Positions 12,587 through 22,737 of a stretch of DNA of 64,000 nt are shown here, one piece after another. Made by a program: the position numbers and the translations under genes. Positions within the stretch are counted from its first letter, which is position 1, and every line of letters starts with the position of its first letter. This stretch comes from Epiperipatus broadwayi. Its lineage: Eukaryota > Onychophora > Udeonychophora > Euonychophora > Peripatidae. Where the stretch lies: contig JAQFVV010012507.1 of assembly GCA_028023455.1 (NCBI GenBank), positions 62,001-126,000 on the forward strand, given 5' to 3'. The notes below the pieces were generated by a model that saw only the letters and a program-made list of their open reading frames with translations, was not told where the DNA came from and did no database searches.

Positions 12587-12958
12587 TGAGCAAAATGAAA
12601 GAGGTAGTTAATTCTGACTCCTTTTGCGTTTATGTAAAAATATTTTACACTTGTTTCGGCGGTTTTGGTAAAGACGCCATCTATTGATCATAAATAACAA
12701 GTGATAGCAGGTTACGTGACTAACTTGTTTTTATTTTTCATAAATGTACCTTTAAAGTTTTCTTGCAATGATATATATTGCAGAGACTTTGACTATGTGG
12801 TGAAACTGAACTGAGATCAGACCCATATAGATATCTAGCTTGCTAGGCTGAGTTTGAAGACTTTACCGGTCTGAAAAATTCACGCTTGCAAACTGATATA
12901 AACGTTTTGCATAAACGCTTGAGAATCAGTCTTTAGACCTAGTTTCTATAGCTCTATC

Positions 12959-13005
12959 CTTCCACTGACGAAAGCAAACCAGCTTGAAATCAGCTGATCT
13001 GGAGG
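12959..13005 (+). ncRNA. Hammerhead ribozyme, array 1 unit 4
   Basis: Identical motif. Predicted cleavage after 12999. The unit ends ~100 bp further on at the array edge. Confidence 0.87.
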
Positions 13006-13108
13006 TGAGCAAAATGAAAGAGGTAGTTAATTCTGACTCCTTTTGCGTTTATGTAAAAATATTTTACACTTGTTTCGGCGGTTTTGGTAAAGACGCCATC
13101 TATTGATT

Positions 13109-13950
13109 ATATATATATATATATATATATATTATTTTATAATGTTTAGTGAAGTAATAATTTAAGTATTCCAGTAAAGTAGTTTGATATTTTTTAGTAA
13201 TTTTCTTTATATAAGTCATTTTAATTTTCTATATTTGAATAGTAGTAAAATCCCTCTTACTGATCCCAATATACATTATAAAATTATTGAAATTTAAAAT
13301 TATATGAACCCTGAGAAATTAGATTATCGATTAATAGTTTTAACTTTGATTTTATTAGATTTATTTCTTAAATTATTTGGTATGCATTGTTTTAGTATCT
13401 TATATTTGTTTTTATTATTTTATTGATTCATTAAAGTCTTAAGGATTTATTTTTCTTCTTTAATTGTTTAAATTTAGAACCCCTTTTACTTTTGTTTCAG
13501 TAATATAACTGCAACTTAAATAGATGTCTTGTAACATTATTATCATTCATGTATTAAAAGTTAGTTTATTTCGAATGCTTTGGATAATGTCAGATTATAG
13601 ATTTGTGATGAATACATTATATTATATTATATATTCTCTTTCACCATAGTAAATATTGGGGATTAGATCCCCATTATTAAAGAGGTATTGAATCATTAAT
13701 ACTATATATACAATTATAATAGATTAACATTTATAATATGACTAATGACTTCCTTTTTTTAATTTAACAAATGATTATTAGGGGAAACAATTATATTTCC
13801 TGGTCAATCTAGCCCCGAGTCATATTATATATGATATAAAAAAGAACTATAACTTGGGACAGCTTTTATTTATTAGTTTTAGGTACCAGTGTCCATTTGA
13901 CCATATTAGCTGAGCACATCATTACAGGGTTAATTAATAAAGACTGAATT
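13109..13950. other. AT-rich DNA without recognised genes
   Basis: Begins with a (TA)n tract (~13109-13131). No coding or RNA feature is supported. Confidence 0.55.
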
Positions 13951-14121
13951 TTTCCCTCTTCTTTCTAATTACAATAAATTTATTGGATTTTTATTTCCAG
14001 AGATTTAATATAATTACTTGTATTAGCATTCATACAGGAAAAAGTCTAAATAAGGGAGAATACTGAATTTAAATTACACATCGTTCTATAAATACAAAGT
14101 TATTTATTAGTATATATATAT
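13951..14121 (+). repeat. Dispersed repeat, uninterrupted copy related to 28042-28215
   Basis: Starts TTTTTCCCTCTTCTTTCTAA and aligns by eye, with scattered differences, to 28042-28215. It may preserve the empty insertion site of the retrozyme singleton at 27661. It ends where gypsy element B inserted. Confidence 0.55.
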
Positions 14122-15840
14122 TGTAACAGAATCCAGATGATCAAAAGGCTTAAACTTCCCTTTTATATAGATATAATGGGGAATTCTTATAATTCAAGAT
14201 CGCCCACTTTCTGCTACCACAAGCAGTAAGAAAATATGAACATAAACGAGTCTATATCTGTACTTGACCGAACTTGTATGCTATATGGGTATAGCCCCAA
14301 GTTATATTTCCCAATCAACTTTCTCCTGACTGCTGTAAGATTTAACAGAGTTACAGTGCTCGGATAATTATAAATTTAATGGAATCAAATACTGCACCAC
14401 TAGCTTCACGTGTTAATTATGTACTCAAATGAATAATAATTATTTCCCAATCCTAAGACTATACTACTTTTGGAAGTGGCGAAGAAAGAGACGAAACGGA
14501 TTTTACATAAATAAAAGATTTTTAATACAATAAATTATAATAAAAGAAACACTCTAAATTATTAACACACAATATAAAAAAACAGATTATGCTATAATAC
14601 TACAAAAAAATAAATAAATACAATAGAAGATTCTATAAATGATTGCAATCTGTGGAAATAACTTATCCCTTTATAGTCATTTCAAATATTCAAAGAGTCT
14701 AATTAATGCCTATCTTATTATATGTGGGATTGGCAATTGCATTAAACTTAAAGGTATGCGCACATAATTATATAAAATGTCTTATTCATAATTACCTAGG
14801 TGATAAAGTCTTCGAATAAACTTGGCGTCTTGCTGACCGTCCCGGGGAATTTTTCCACTTCTTTAGTAAGAAATGGTCGCTCTTCAGTTAGGTTTGATTG
14901 TTGGAACTCCTCCATATTGTGGGCATCAAGGCATGGCAAAAAAAATGAACTTTTGAGCAGGCGCTACGTTGGCAGTTGTTACATCGAGACATGAACCATT
15001 ATAGCACGGAAGTCTGGATCGAACGGCAATCGTGACTGGCCTTTAGCCACACATCCTCGAAGCTTCCCTTATGTTATAGTTTGCTTTCATGTTCCCAAAA
15101 TTTAACTTTTTATGTCTGCTTTCTATTATATTTCTCTGCTTCTTATCAGAGCAGTGTCTTCACTGAAGTCTCGACCAATACTGTCTTTCAATTAATTAAT
15201 TAATGTCCTTTATTTTTCAAATTCCTTCCTTATCTTGATCTCATGTTGGGTTTTTCATTTCACACCTTTTTACTTTAAAAATGCTTTCAACAACTTATAC
15301 AAAATTACTTTCAATTTGATACAATTTTATAATATAATATTTTACATTTATTTATCAATCATTTTCTTTAATAAAATTATTTCATTTTGACATGAAATAA
15401 ACTGTACTCTCTGTATTCATACATTCACACATGCATTTCAGTTTTGTCAAAATGTGTAATTTTAAGAACAGATCTTTATCTTTCATTGCATTCTAAATTT
15501 TACTTATATTTTATTACACTCCCCAACTACCACTTTTTTTTTACATTATTAAGTTTCTATTTTATTTATATTTCATTTCTCATTTTTTAAATCTTACATT
15601 AAACACATGATATCAATATTTCTAACTTTAATATTGCTGGCTTTTTTTTTTTAAATCTGAACTTTGGAGGGTAAAAGATAAGAATCGTTTCGATTCTAAT
15701 TCCCTCTCTTTTTTACTTAAACATTTCTTTGTTTTGTAAATTTTGTTAAACTCACTTTTTTTATAACCCAAGCACAATATTTAACATACTTTGAATGTTA
15801 AATATCTATATGTGTGACCACAGTATGTGCGATCATCACA
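14122..15840 (-). repeat. 3' LTR of gypsy element B (1719 bp)
   Basis: Starts TGTAACAGAATCC and ends GATCATCACA. It aligns over its full length to the right LTR. The frames at 14800-14994 and 23532-23720 are LTR shadows. Confidence 0.9.
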
Positions 15841-16695
15841 TTACACCATTCCCCTTCTTTAATTTTTTTTCTTAAAAAAATTTAATTTAATGCACTTCAA
15901 GCTAGATGCTCCTAACTGCTATTAGAACCTTTTTTATATCTATTTACTTCTAATATAACTTTAGTGATGAGATTATTCCTAGAGAGGCGACCAGGAAAAT
16001 TACATCCCTACTCTGATGATCCAACCAGCATTACTAAATCAATTTAATCTTGCTATAACATTACATGAATTTATTTCTGCCTCCTACTTGCATATACAGG
16101 TTTGAGTTCACACGATATCTCTGTGACTCCATTAAACCTGTTCATACCTCCCTCTTTACAAATGATAACCCTCTGAGTGATTACCGAGGTGGGTTGGGAG
16201 GTTGGCATCTTTTTCGTCCAGCTCATCCATGAGCTCAGAATATTTTACTGATAACTCGTATTTTTTATAGGGGTTCTTTCCCCATAGATTGGTTTTTAAA
16301 CCATTGACTCATGATACTTGTCAAATATCTAACTGGAAATCTTAATCCAGTGGGTCATTATGAGAAAGGGATCTCTGTCCCTGTCTTCTCTATATAATAA
16401 TATTTGATGCACCACAGAACATACGTGAATGCATAACAGAGAAGGCTCACTATATACTGCTAAGATCCATCTACAAATATCTAAACCTACACACCTTCAG
16501 CATCTATCTACACTCTCATACTACTATCTATTTGATGCTCTGTCTTAGTTTGGATCCCTTTGTACTGTTTGGCCATTTAGGCTCATTCTTCCCTTATATT
16601 TTCATGATCAATGTTAAAGTCCATTCTCCATTACTCTTGATCCAATTCTTTTCCAATCTGGTATCAGTGAATCCTTCCTTTATTGGTGATTACAC
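15841..16695 (-). other. 3' untranslated region of element B, with polypurine tract
   Basis: Lies between the integrase stop (16696) and the 3' LTR. No frame of useful length remains, so a third ORF, if one existed, has decayed. Confidence 0.6.
15846..15860 (-). promoter_or_regulatory. Polypurine tract of element B
   Basis: Minus strand reads AAAGAAGGGGAATGG just upstream of the 3' LTR, the expected plus-strand primer position. Confidence 0.7.
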
Positions 16696-17795
16696 TTAGG
16701 TTTTATCTGGTGGTTGTCTTTCTCTATTGAATAGCCTTAGTGATCGAGCATTGTATACTCCTTTTTCCTCTGTTCCCTGGGCTATGACAAAGGCATTATT
16801 CCCATACAGCTTTTGGATTGTGTATGGTCCTTCATAAATGGGCTGGAACTTCTTAAATATATTTTGCACTGGGTGACTTACAGGGTGCACCCTCACCATG
16901 ACCTCATCACCTATCATGAAATGATTTTGCACCCCCTTGAACCTTTGTCTTCTTATTTCACTCATCCTTTCCATATGAATATGTGCTTGCTCCATGTCCC
17001 TTCTTCTATTTATTGATTTGGTTCCTACAGGTAATCGACCATTAAATGGGCATGGGATATGTTTCCCTAAATGTAGCCAAATGAGTTCAAAACCTGTGGA
17101 CTCATTCTTTGCCCAATTGATCATGTTTACTATACGTGAGGGTTCCTTCACCCACATACAATGGTCATCAGATATATATACATGAAACAGATGCCCGAGC
17201 TCTCTCATGACCCGTTCGCATGGGTTTGACTGAGGATTATGGATCGCTGTCAATGTGTGCCTTATTTTGTGTTTAGTGATCCATTTCTTCCACTCGCGTG
17301 ATGTAAATGGTGTGCCATGATCCAATATAATCCAAGTAAAAATTCCCACCATCTTAAAATGTTGTTGCTCAAGGGTCTTAATAGTTTGTTTAGCATTGGC
17401 TTGCATGACTGGATATGCAGCCACCAACTTTGAGAATAGGTCATATGTGACCAGTAGGTACCTCCTCTTATTAAATGCCAGCAATGGCCATAAAAGTCAA
17501 TGGCTAATATATGGTTCGGCTGATCGGTGTATATGGGCTGTAATGATCCTGCTCCTGATACATTAGGGGGTTTAGTTCGAGCGCAAATGGCACATGTTCT
17601 AATAACACTGGCAATGCCATCATGCATTCCTGGCCAGTAGGACCAATGTCTAAGGCAACTCTCCCCTTTCATTCCCTCATAATGCCCATATGTTTCATGG
17701 ACATAGCGAATGGTCTGTTTTCTCAAGGCCAGGGGCAAGATGATGCTTGTCTGTTTCTTTTGCTTGAGCATCCATTGCAAGAGTCCTCCCTTCAT
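16696..17795 (-). pseudogene. Integrase of gypsy element B, frameshifted
   Basis: Inserts element DNA into the genome. The N-terminal zinc-binding domain lies at ~17720-17570: HETYGH gives the two histidines and CAIC the two cysteines. The catalytic core follows: first Asp in ILAIDFYGH, second Asp in WIILDHGTPFTS, and the Glu in HNPQSNPCERVMRELG, so the D,D,E set is retained. A C-terminal region with YEGPYTIQKLYGNNAFVI resembles the beta-barrel domain of gypsy integrases. The N-terminal part is in the frame 17262-17795 and the rest in 16696-17484. The switch is a single frameshift near 17480, just after the first Asp. A stop near 17808 separates it from the RNase H part. Closest relative in the window is the integrase of element C (61953-63216). 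Confidence 0.9.
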
Positions 17796-17810
17796 GCAGA
17801 AGTGAAAGTT

Positions 17811-18812
17811 TCAGTCCTTCCATAGGGTGTTTCCCTTTATCTTTGATACAGATTGATGCTGTAAATGTTCTATCAATTGTCTGCACTCCAGATCCTTCCT
17901 TTGGTGTTCTTTTAAATTATGCATTTCACTTGCTATCTTTGGTCCTCCATCCATCTCAGTAACTGTGATGTATTCCCCATCACATCTCATGTGTTGACTC
18001 ATTGGTATTTGGTACCAACTAAGCGTATCGGCCACAATGTTCTCCGTTCCACGGCAATACACTACTTTGTAGTTAAACTCTTGTAGGAACAAGCTCCATC
18101 TCAACAACCTAGTGTTAGCCAGAAAACTGTGATTTAGAAACTCAAGGCTGTGGTGGTCGGTCAATACCACAATGTCTGACCCAACCAAGTATTGTCAGAA
18201 TTTTTTGAATGCCCATATTACCATGAGAGCCTCTTTCTTTGTAACAGTATAATTAAGTTCCGGGCCTTTCAGCAATCGGCTAATAAAACAAAGGACTCTG
18301 TGTTGACCTCCCTTTTGTATTTGGAACATTGTGGCTCCTAATCTGAACCCACTACTATTGGTTTGTACAAAAAAGGTCTTGCTGAAGTTTGGATATGCCA
18401 GCGTAACTGTTTCCAAGAAGCCTGCCTTTACTCTCTGAAAGCTCTGTTCTTGTTGTTCCTCCCATGTCCATGGTGTTTCCTTTTTCAGCAAATGTAATAG
18501 TGGCTCCATGTCCAATGAGAACCCTCTGTAAAACCGATTATAGAAGTTACATAAACCCAGAAATGATTTAATGTGTTTTCTGTTCCGAGGAGTTTGAAAC
18601 TCCTGGATGGCTTCGATCTTTTCCAGGTTTGGTACTATCCCTTTTTTACTTATGATATGGCCCAGGAACTTGACTTCCATTGTCATTATATGACTTTTGT
18701 TTAAGTTAATCCTGATGCCTTTTCCTTTACATTCCTCCAAGAACCCTTCCACATGTTTGAAATGTTCCTCAATATTCTCAGATGCGATGACAATGTCGTC
18801 CACATATAACAC
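17811..18812 (-). pseudogene. RT palm/connection and RNase H of element B, with one in-frame stop
   Basis: Begins with the catalytic box MLYVDDIVIAS at 18812-18780, then KFLGHIISKKGI and KSFLGLCNFYNRFYRGFS of the RT thumb region, and then RNase H. The RNase H Asp lies in FVQTNSSGF, where Asp is replaced by Asn (FVQTDSSGF in element C), so the first catalytic residue is lost. Further RNase H blocks are LNYTVTKKEAL and, after the stop, VLTDHHSLEFLNH and ENIVADTLS. The stop is a TGA at ~18190 in the context KKF-stop-Q. The homologous codon in element C, at ~63428, is CGA (KFRQ), so a C-to-T change at a CpG explains it. The part upstream is in another frame. Confidence 0.9.
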
Positions 18813-19604
18813 GATAAAACTTTATCTTATCATCTAATACCTGATCCAAACATCGGACAAGCCCTGCTCCACTATTTCTCAATCCAAACGAAATCCTATT
18901 AAAGTTGTAGGCATGTCCATCATATCTAAATGCCATGTATTTCCGATCTTTAGGATGTAGCTTGATTTGCCAGTAGCTGGCCATCAAATCGAACGTCGAG
19001 AATACCCTTTTCCCTTTAAATCTTGTGAGTATATCACTTATAGGGGGTGGGGCATTAATGTCCGGAATAGTTATCTTATTCAGGTGCCGTGCATCCAAAC
19101 ATAATCAGATGGATCCATCCCTTTTTTCACTGTCACAATGGGATTATTAAATGGTGATGTCTTTGAAATAACCCCCCATTTTAGCATCATATCTATCTGT
19201 GCATCAACTTCTTGTTTATATTGGTATGGTATCGGGTAAGCATGAGCCTGATATGGCTGGTCCTCCATGAGTCTTATTCGATGCTCATAACCTTGAATGA
19301 TCCCTGGGACCTCTGAAAATACTACGCTATTCCTCATGAGAATCTTTCTCAGCCTATCCCTCTGGTAATTATCTATCAGCATCGATTCACCCACTATATG
19401 TTCCCACTCTATCTCCATCAACGCATTCTGTGCAAGAATTTCTCCATGATAAACTCCTCTATCATCTTGGGTTTTTTCCACAAAGTTTAGCCATGTGCCA
19501 TTTATCTCAGTATAGCCCTGTTTATAATTCAGTATGCATCTCACCTTGTGCATGAAATCAGAACCTAACACAACATCATGAATAAAACTGCCCAAGATCA
19601 CCAA
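18778..19604 (-). pseudogene. Protease C-terminus and RT fingers/palm of element B, frameshifted
   Basis: From 19604 the frame begins with the end of protease (DVVLGSDFM, matching the usual LGxDFL block) and runs into RT: YPIPYQYKQEVDAQIDMMLK, then GVISKTSPFNNPIVTVKK. A frameshift near 19115 moves the coding to the next frame, where a TGA interrupts the text before LDARHLNKITIPD. The second segment (18778-19098) carries FSTFDLMASYWQIKLHPKDR, with the first catalytic Asp of RT, and then FNRISFGLRNSGAG. A second frameshift near 18815 precedes the YVDD box. All blocks are in the normal order with normal spacing, so the enzyme decayed by point changes and not by deletion. Confidence 0.88.
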
Positions 19605-19611
19605 TACATGG

Positions 19612-20459
19612 TCAAACCTTTCTCACACAATATCTATCCTTACATAGACCTGTTGAGACTCCAGCTTTACCCTTTTTCCATTCACCAACAGTACCTGAAC
19701 CGATTTTAATGGCAACATTCTGAGTTCCGTGCAGCCATCCTTTAACCTGACAAACATTTCCTGAGACATAATAAAGATCTGACTCGCCGAATCGAATAGT
19801 GCATTGATAACAAATCCTTCCATCCCAATCGTTAATTCTGGACATATCTGAAGAGCCATTTCCAATGTTTCTCTCTCTTCCCCATAACCTAGGTTTGCTA
19901 CTTGCACCTGCTGATGTTTTCCACTCCCTTTGGCTTCCTGAAGCTCTACTTGGTCTCTACTGTGGTCCAATGCAGTCAACAGTTCCACCATCTGTTCCAC
20001 TGACTTCCTCTCTGTACTGATTAGAGTCTGTTCTATATCTTTTGGAAACCCATGCCTAGTTATCCAGATTATTTGCATCTCAGATAATGGGTTTGCTGTC
20101 ATCATCCTTAACTTGGCTACTTGATGGTGGAAGAATGTTATAAATGATTCCTCTGGTCTCCATTTCTTCTGTGTTATCTGATGCAGCATATCTTCTTGGA
20201 GTTCCTCACTCCAATAACTGGTCTTCAAAGCCTTATGATACCCTGAAAATGTGGTAGGTTTCTGGAACAGTGAGTTCCACCAGACTTGAGATTCGCCCTG
20301 CAGGTGACTGCAAGTGACCGCTAACTTGGCATCCTCATTCATTCTACCAAATTTGAAATACCATTCCAGGCTGTTCAAGTGCTCCATAGGGCTTTCTCCA
20401 AGGTTTCCAGAAAAAACTTGTATCTTTAGAAATTGGTGAAAGCCAACAGGATAATCCAT
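19612..20459 (-). pseudogene. Gag capsid and protease of element B
   Basis: The first ~170 residues are capsid (QVFSGNLGESPMEHLNSL, WWNSLF, then an LRMMTANPLSEMQ stretch), colinear with Gag of element A. No CCHC zinc knuckle follows; a short charged linker (AKGSGKHQQVQ) leads straight into a retropepsin-like domain. The protease active site is INALFDSASQIFIMS, where the family expects D-T/S-G; here the glycine is Ala. The frame ends in a TGA near 19622 (DIV-stop-ERF) that splits the protease, the rest being in the next ORF. Gag and protease are in one frame, so no programmed frameshift is needed between them in this family. Confidence 0.85.
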
Positions 20460-21066
20460 GCAATTTCCAGAGCCCTTATCACTACATTCTCCAGTGATTC
20501 TTTACCTATGCCTATTACTTCAGTATCAGTGCTGTTATTGGCTGACTTCCTTATCCTATCTTCAAATTTTGTGTTCAACCTTTTTACTGCCTTCGCTATC
20601 TGAATTATATTTTCCTGCATGCTTGTCAGTATCCTACAATCCTCTACTTTTATTACTTCCCCTTCTTCATCTAACTTTCTTATTTCCTTTTCTGGCCACC
20701 CTATGTCTTCTCTCAGATCAAACTCAGCTGACTCTCTACCTATACTCTCAGCCCTTTCTACTACATCATATACACATGGCTCCATACCCTTTTGTTCATC
20801 CCACTCAATTTCTCTGTAAAATCTATTTTTTGTGTTCTTAGCCTCTGATTGCTGGATGACATCTTTACCCGCCATTCTTCCATCCTTCTCTCCTGTCTGT
20901 CCATGTAGTCCTTCAAGAATTGCTCTTGCTCAACCCTCATTTGCATTAGCATATCCATGTTATCACTATGGTTTATTTTACCCTTTACTTTCATCTCCTT
21001 ATCCTCATTTCCTTCTTTTACTTCCTTTTCTTGAAAGTCCATTTTAGCTTGGGACCTTGTATGCAT
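20426..21066 (-). pseudogene. N-terminal Gag of element B, frameshifted
   Basis: Starts with MHTRSQAKMDFQEKEVKEGN at 21066, an acidic and basic coiled-coil-like region (MRVEQEQFLKDYMDRQERR). After a frameshift near 20870 it continues in the frame 20426-20875 (IEWDEQKGMEP...), then passes by a second frameshift near 20450 into the capsid frame. The start is the first ATG after the leader, and the coiled-coil start resembles that of Gag A. The sequence is fast evolving, so the exact boundaries are approximate. Confidence 0.72.
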
Positions 21067-22714
21067 AAATATTTTATTTAACCCTTCTTGATCTCTGTAT
21101 TTACTATTACTATTATTTTACTAACTCTTCTGGATATATCTACATAAAAAATTTCTTTCTACTGACTCTATGCTCTCCACTTTGATTAACTTTTAATATA
21201 TTTGTTATTTGTCAGTTAGCATTTAGATCGCTAGCCAACCCAAACATCCGCACTCTGGTTCACTCTCTTGTTTTCCTGCCTTAGATTTGTTTGACTGCCT
21301 GCCCGACCTTGATGATTGTCCTATATTTTTTTTCCAACTTATCCCACTCTGACTCACTATACTTCAATTAATGTCGCACTTATATTTTTTTTTTTAACCT
21401 AACTCAACTACTATACTTTATTCCCCTGTTAACAATATTTATAAATAAACTCATTTCTATTTGACTGTATTTCCAACCGTTCACACTTATGATGTATACT
21501 TCTAATATTCCGTTTATAAATCTCGATCACTTTAAGGTTACGGTTGTTTTTTAAAACAAAATCATACACAGATATATATATATTTAACAGACTAACAAAA
21601 GATTTGACTGTATTTCCAACCGTTCACACTTATGATGTATACTTCTAATATTCCGTTTATAAATCTCGATCACTTTAAGGTTACGGTTGTTTTTTAAAAC
21701 AAAATCATACACAGATATATATATATATATTTAACGGACTAACCTCTTTTGTTACACACACTATGTTTGTAATTTATATTGTCTCTTTACTATTTTAAAA
21801 TCATACATATATTTTTTTTCAACTTAATTAATATACTTCGTTATACTTACTATGTTTTGTAATTTATCGATTACTTTCTTTTCTCGAATCTTTAAAATCA
21901 TATGTATATATTTTTCTTCAACCTAACAAATACACTCAAACATTTTTATCATTTATCATTGTAAATATTTTATTTTCAGCTTAACTGGGATACGTTCTTA
22001 TAAATTCACACATCTATCTTCTCAACTTCGCTTACATATGCGATTATTCTAAAGTCCAACATATATATTTCTTCTTCATCTTAACTGAGATATGCGAATA
22101 TTTTAGAATCTATCATTTATGATTAAGACCTTACTAAAACTGTTTTATTCTTTTTAACTTAACTACTTTATTTTCATTACAACAAACATCTAGATAATCT
22201 ATATTTGATCGCTATCATTATAGCTGAATACACTTTTATTATTACGACTATGAATTCATACACACATTTATTTATTTTTAACTTAACTGGAATATGCGAC
22301 TATTTTTACTATTTAGCATTAAAACTTTCATGAAACTGTGTTTTATTGTTTTTTTCTCTTTTCTGAAATGATTTATCTTTCATTACAAGCAGTTATTTGA
22401 GATAATCAATTCTTTGTTCGTGGTGATTATATTGAAATACTTCTAGTCTTTTATTAAATATGTCACAATGCATTTCAAAACTTTCTTAATATTAAAATTA
22501 TCCCTCTTTCTATTCTTCATACACACTTGACGATGAAACACATATATGAAGTATTATAAAGCAAAAAATTTATCCCCTTCATCTTCGCTTCTAACCACCC
22601 TGATTTACAATGCGATTTTTATATATTTAAAAAAACACATACATTATTTTAGAAAATATTTTCATTATCTTACAAAAGTAATTCAACACGTGATCACTAA
22701 TTGCACAGCAATAG
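21067..22714 (-). other. 5' leader of element B
   Basis: Long (1.65 kb) AT-rich non-coding leader between primer site and gag. It includes a duplicated 141-bp block (21460-21743). No supported ORF. Confidence 0.6.
21460..21743. repeat. Tandem duplication of a ~141-bp block in the leader of element B
   Basis: Two nearly identical copies, 21460-~21591 and 21603-21743, period 143 bp, each starting TTTGACTGTATTTCCAACCG and ending in a (TA)n tract plus TTTAAC. Confidence 0.9.
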
Positions 22715-22734
22715 AAATCCTGGAGTGGCCCCCA
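22715..22734 (-). promoter_or_regulatory. Primer binding site of element B (Pro-tRNA-like)
   Basis: Minus strand reads TGGGGGCCACTCCAGGATTT, three bases from the 5' LTR. It matches the well-known proline-tRNA site (TGGGGGCTCGTCCGGGAT as in murine leukaemia virus) at most positions. Some of the differences lie at CpGs. Confidence 0.65.
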
Positions 22735-22737
22735 AAA

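Larger units (their letters stand above)
11512..13108 (+). mobile_element. Retrozyme-like tandem array 1: four hammerhead-bearing ~415-bp units
   Basis: Four direct units start at 11512, 11931, 12350 and 12763. The periods are 419, 419 and 413 bp, the third unit having lost 6 bp near 12500. The fourth stops short at 13108. Copies are almost identical, with (TA)n on both sides. Each unit holds a hammerhead ribozyme on the plus strand and an ACAAGTgatagc...ACTTGT-type hairpin region. There is no ORF. Size, tandem structure and a type I hammerhead with minimal stem III match metazoan retrozymes (non-autonomous retroelements whose transcripts self-cleave and circularise). That class is established knowledge; its application here is inference from motif and layout. 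The near identity of the units implies recent array formation or insertion of a multimer. Confidence 0.82.

Noticed and set aside
11512-13108. CRISPR-like tandem array
   Set aside because: Units are ~415 bp, with no short repeat/unique spacer pattern; the sequence is eukaryotic and each unit has a hammerhead.
15841-16695. Envelope gene of an errantivirus-like element
   Set aside because: No frame of useful length, signal peptide or transmembrane stretch remains between integrase and the 3' LTR.
16813-17185. Plus-strand ORFs opposite the element B integrase, and 20458-21047 opposite gag
   Set aside because: Antisense shadows of the minus-strand gag-pol reading frames.
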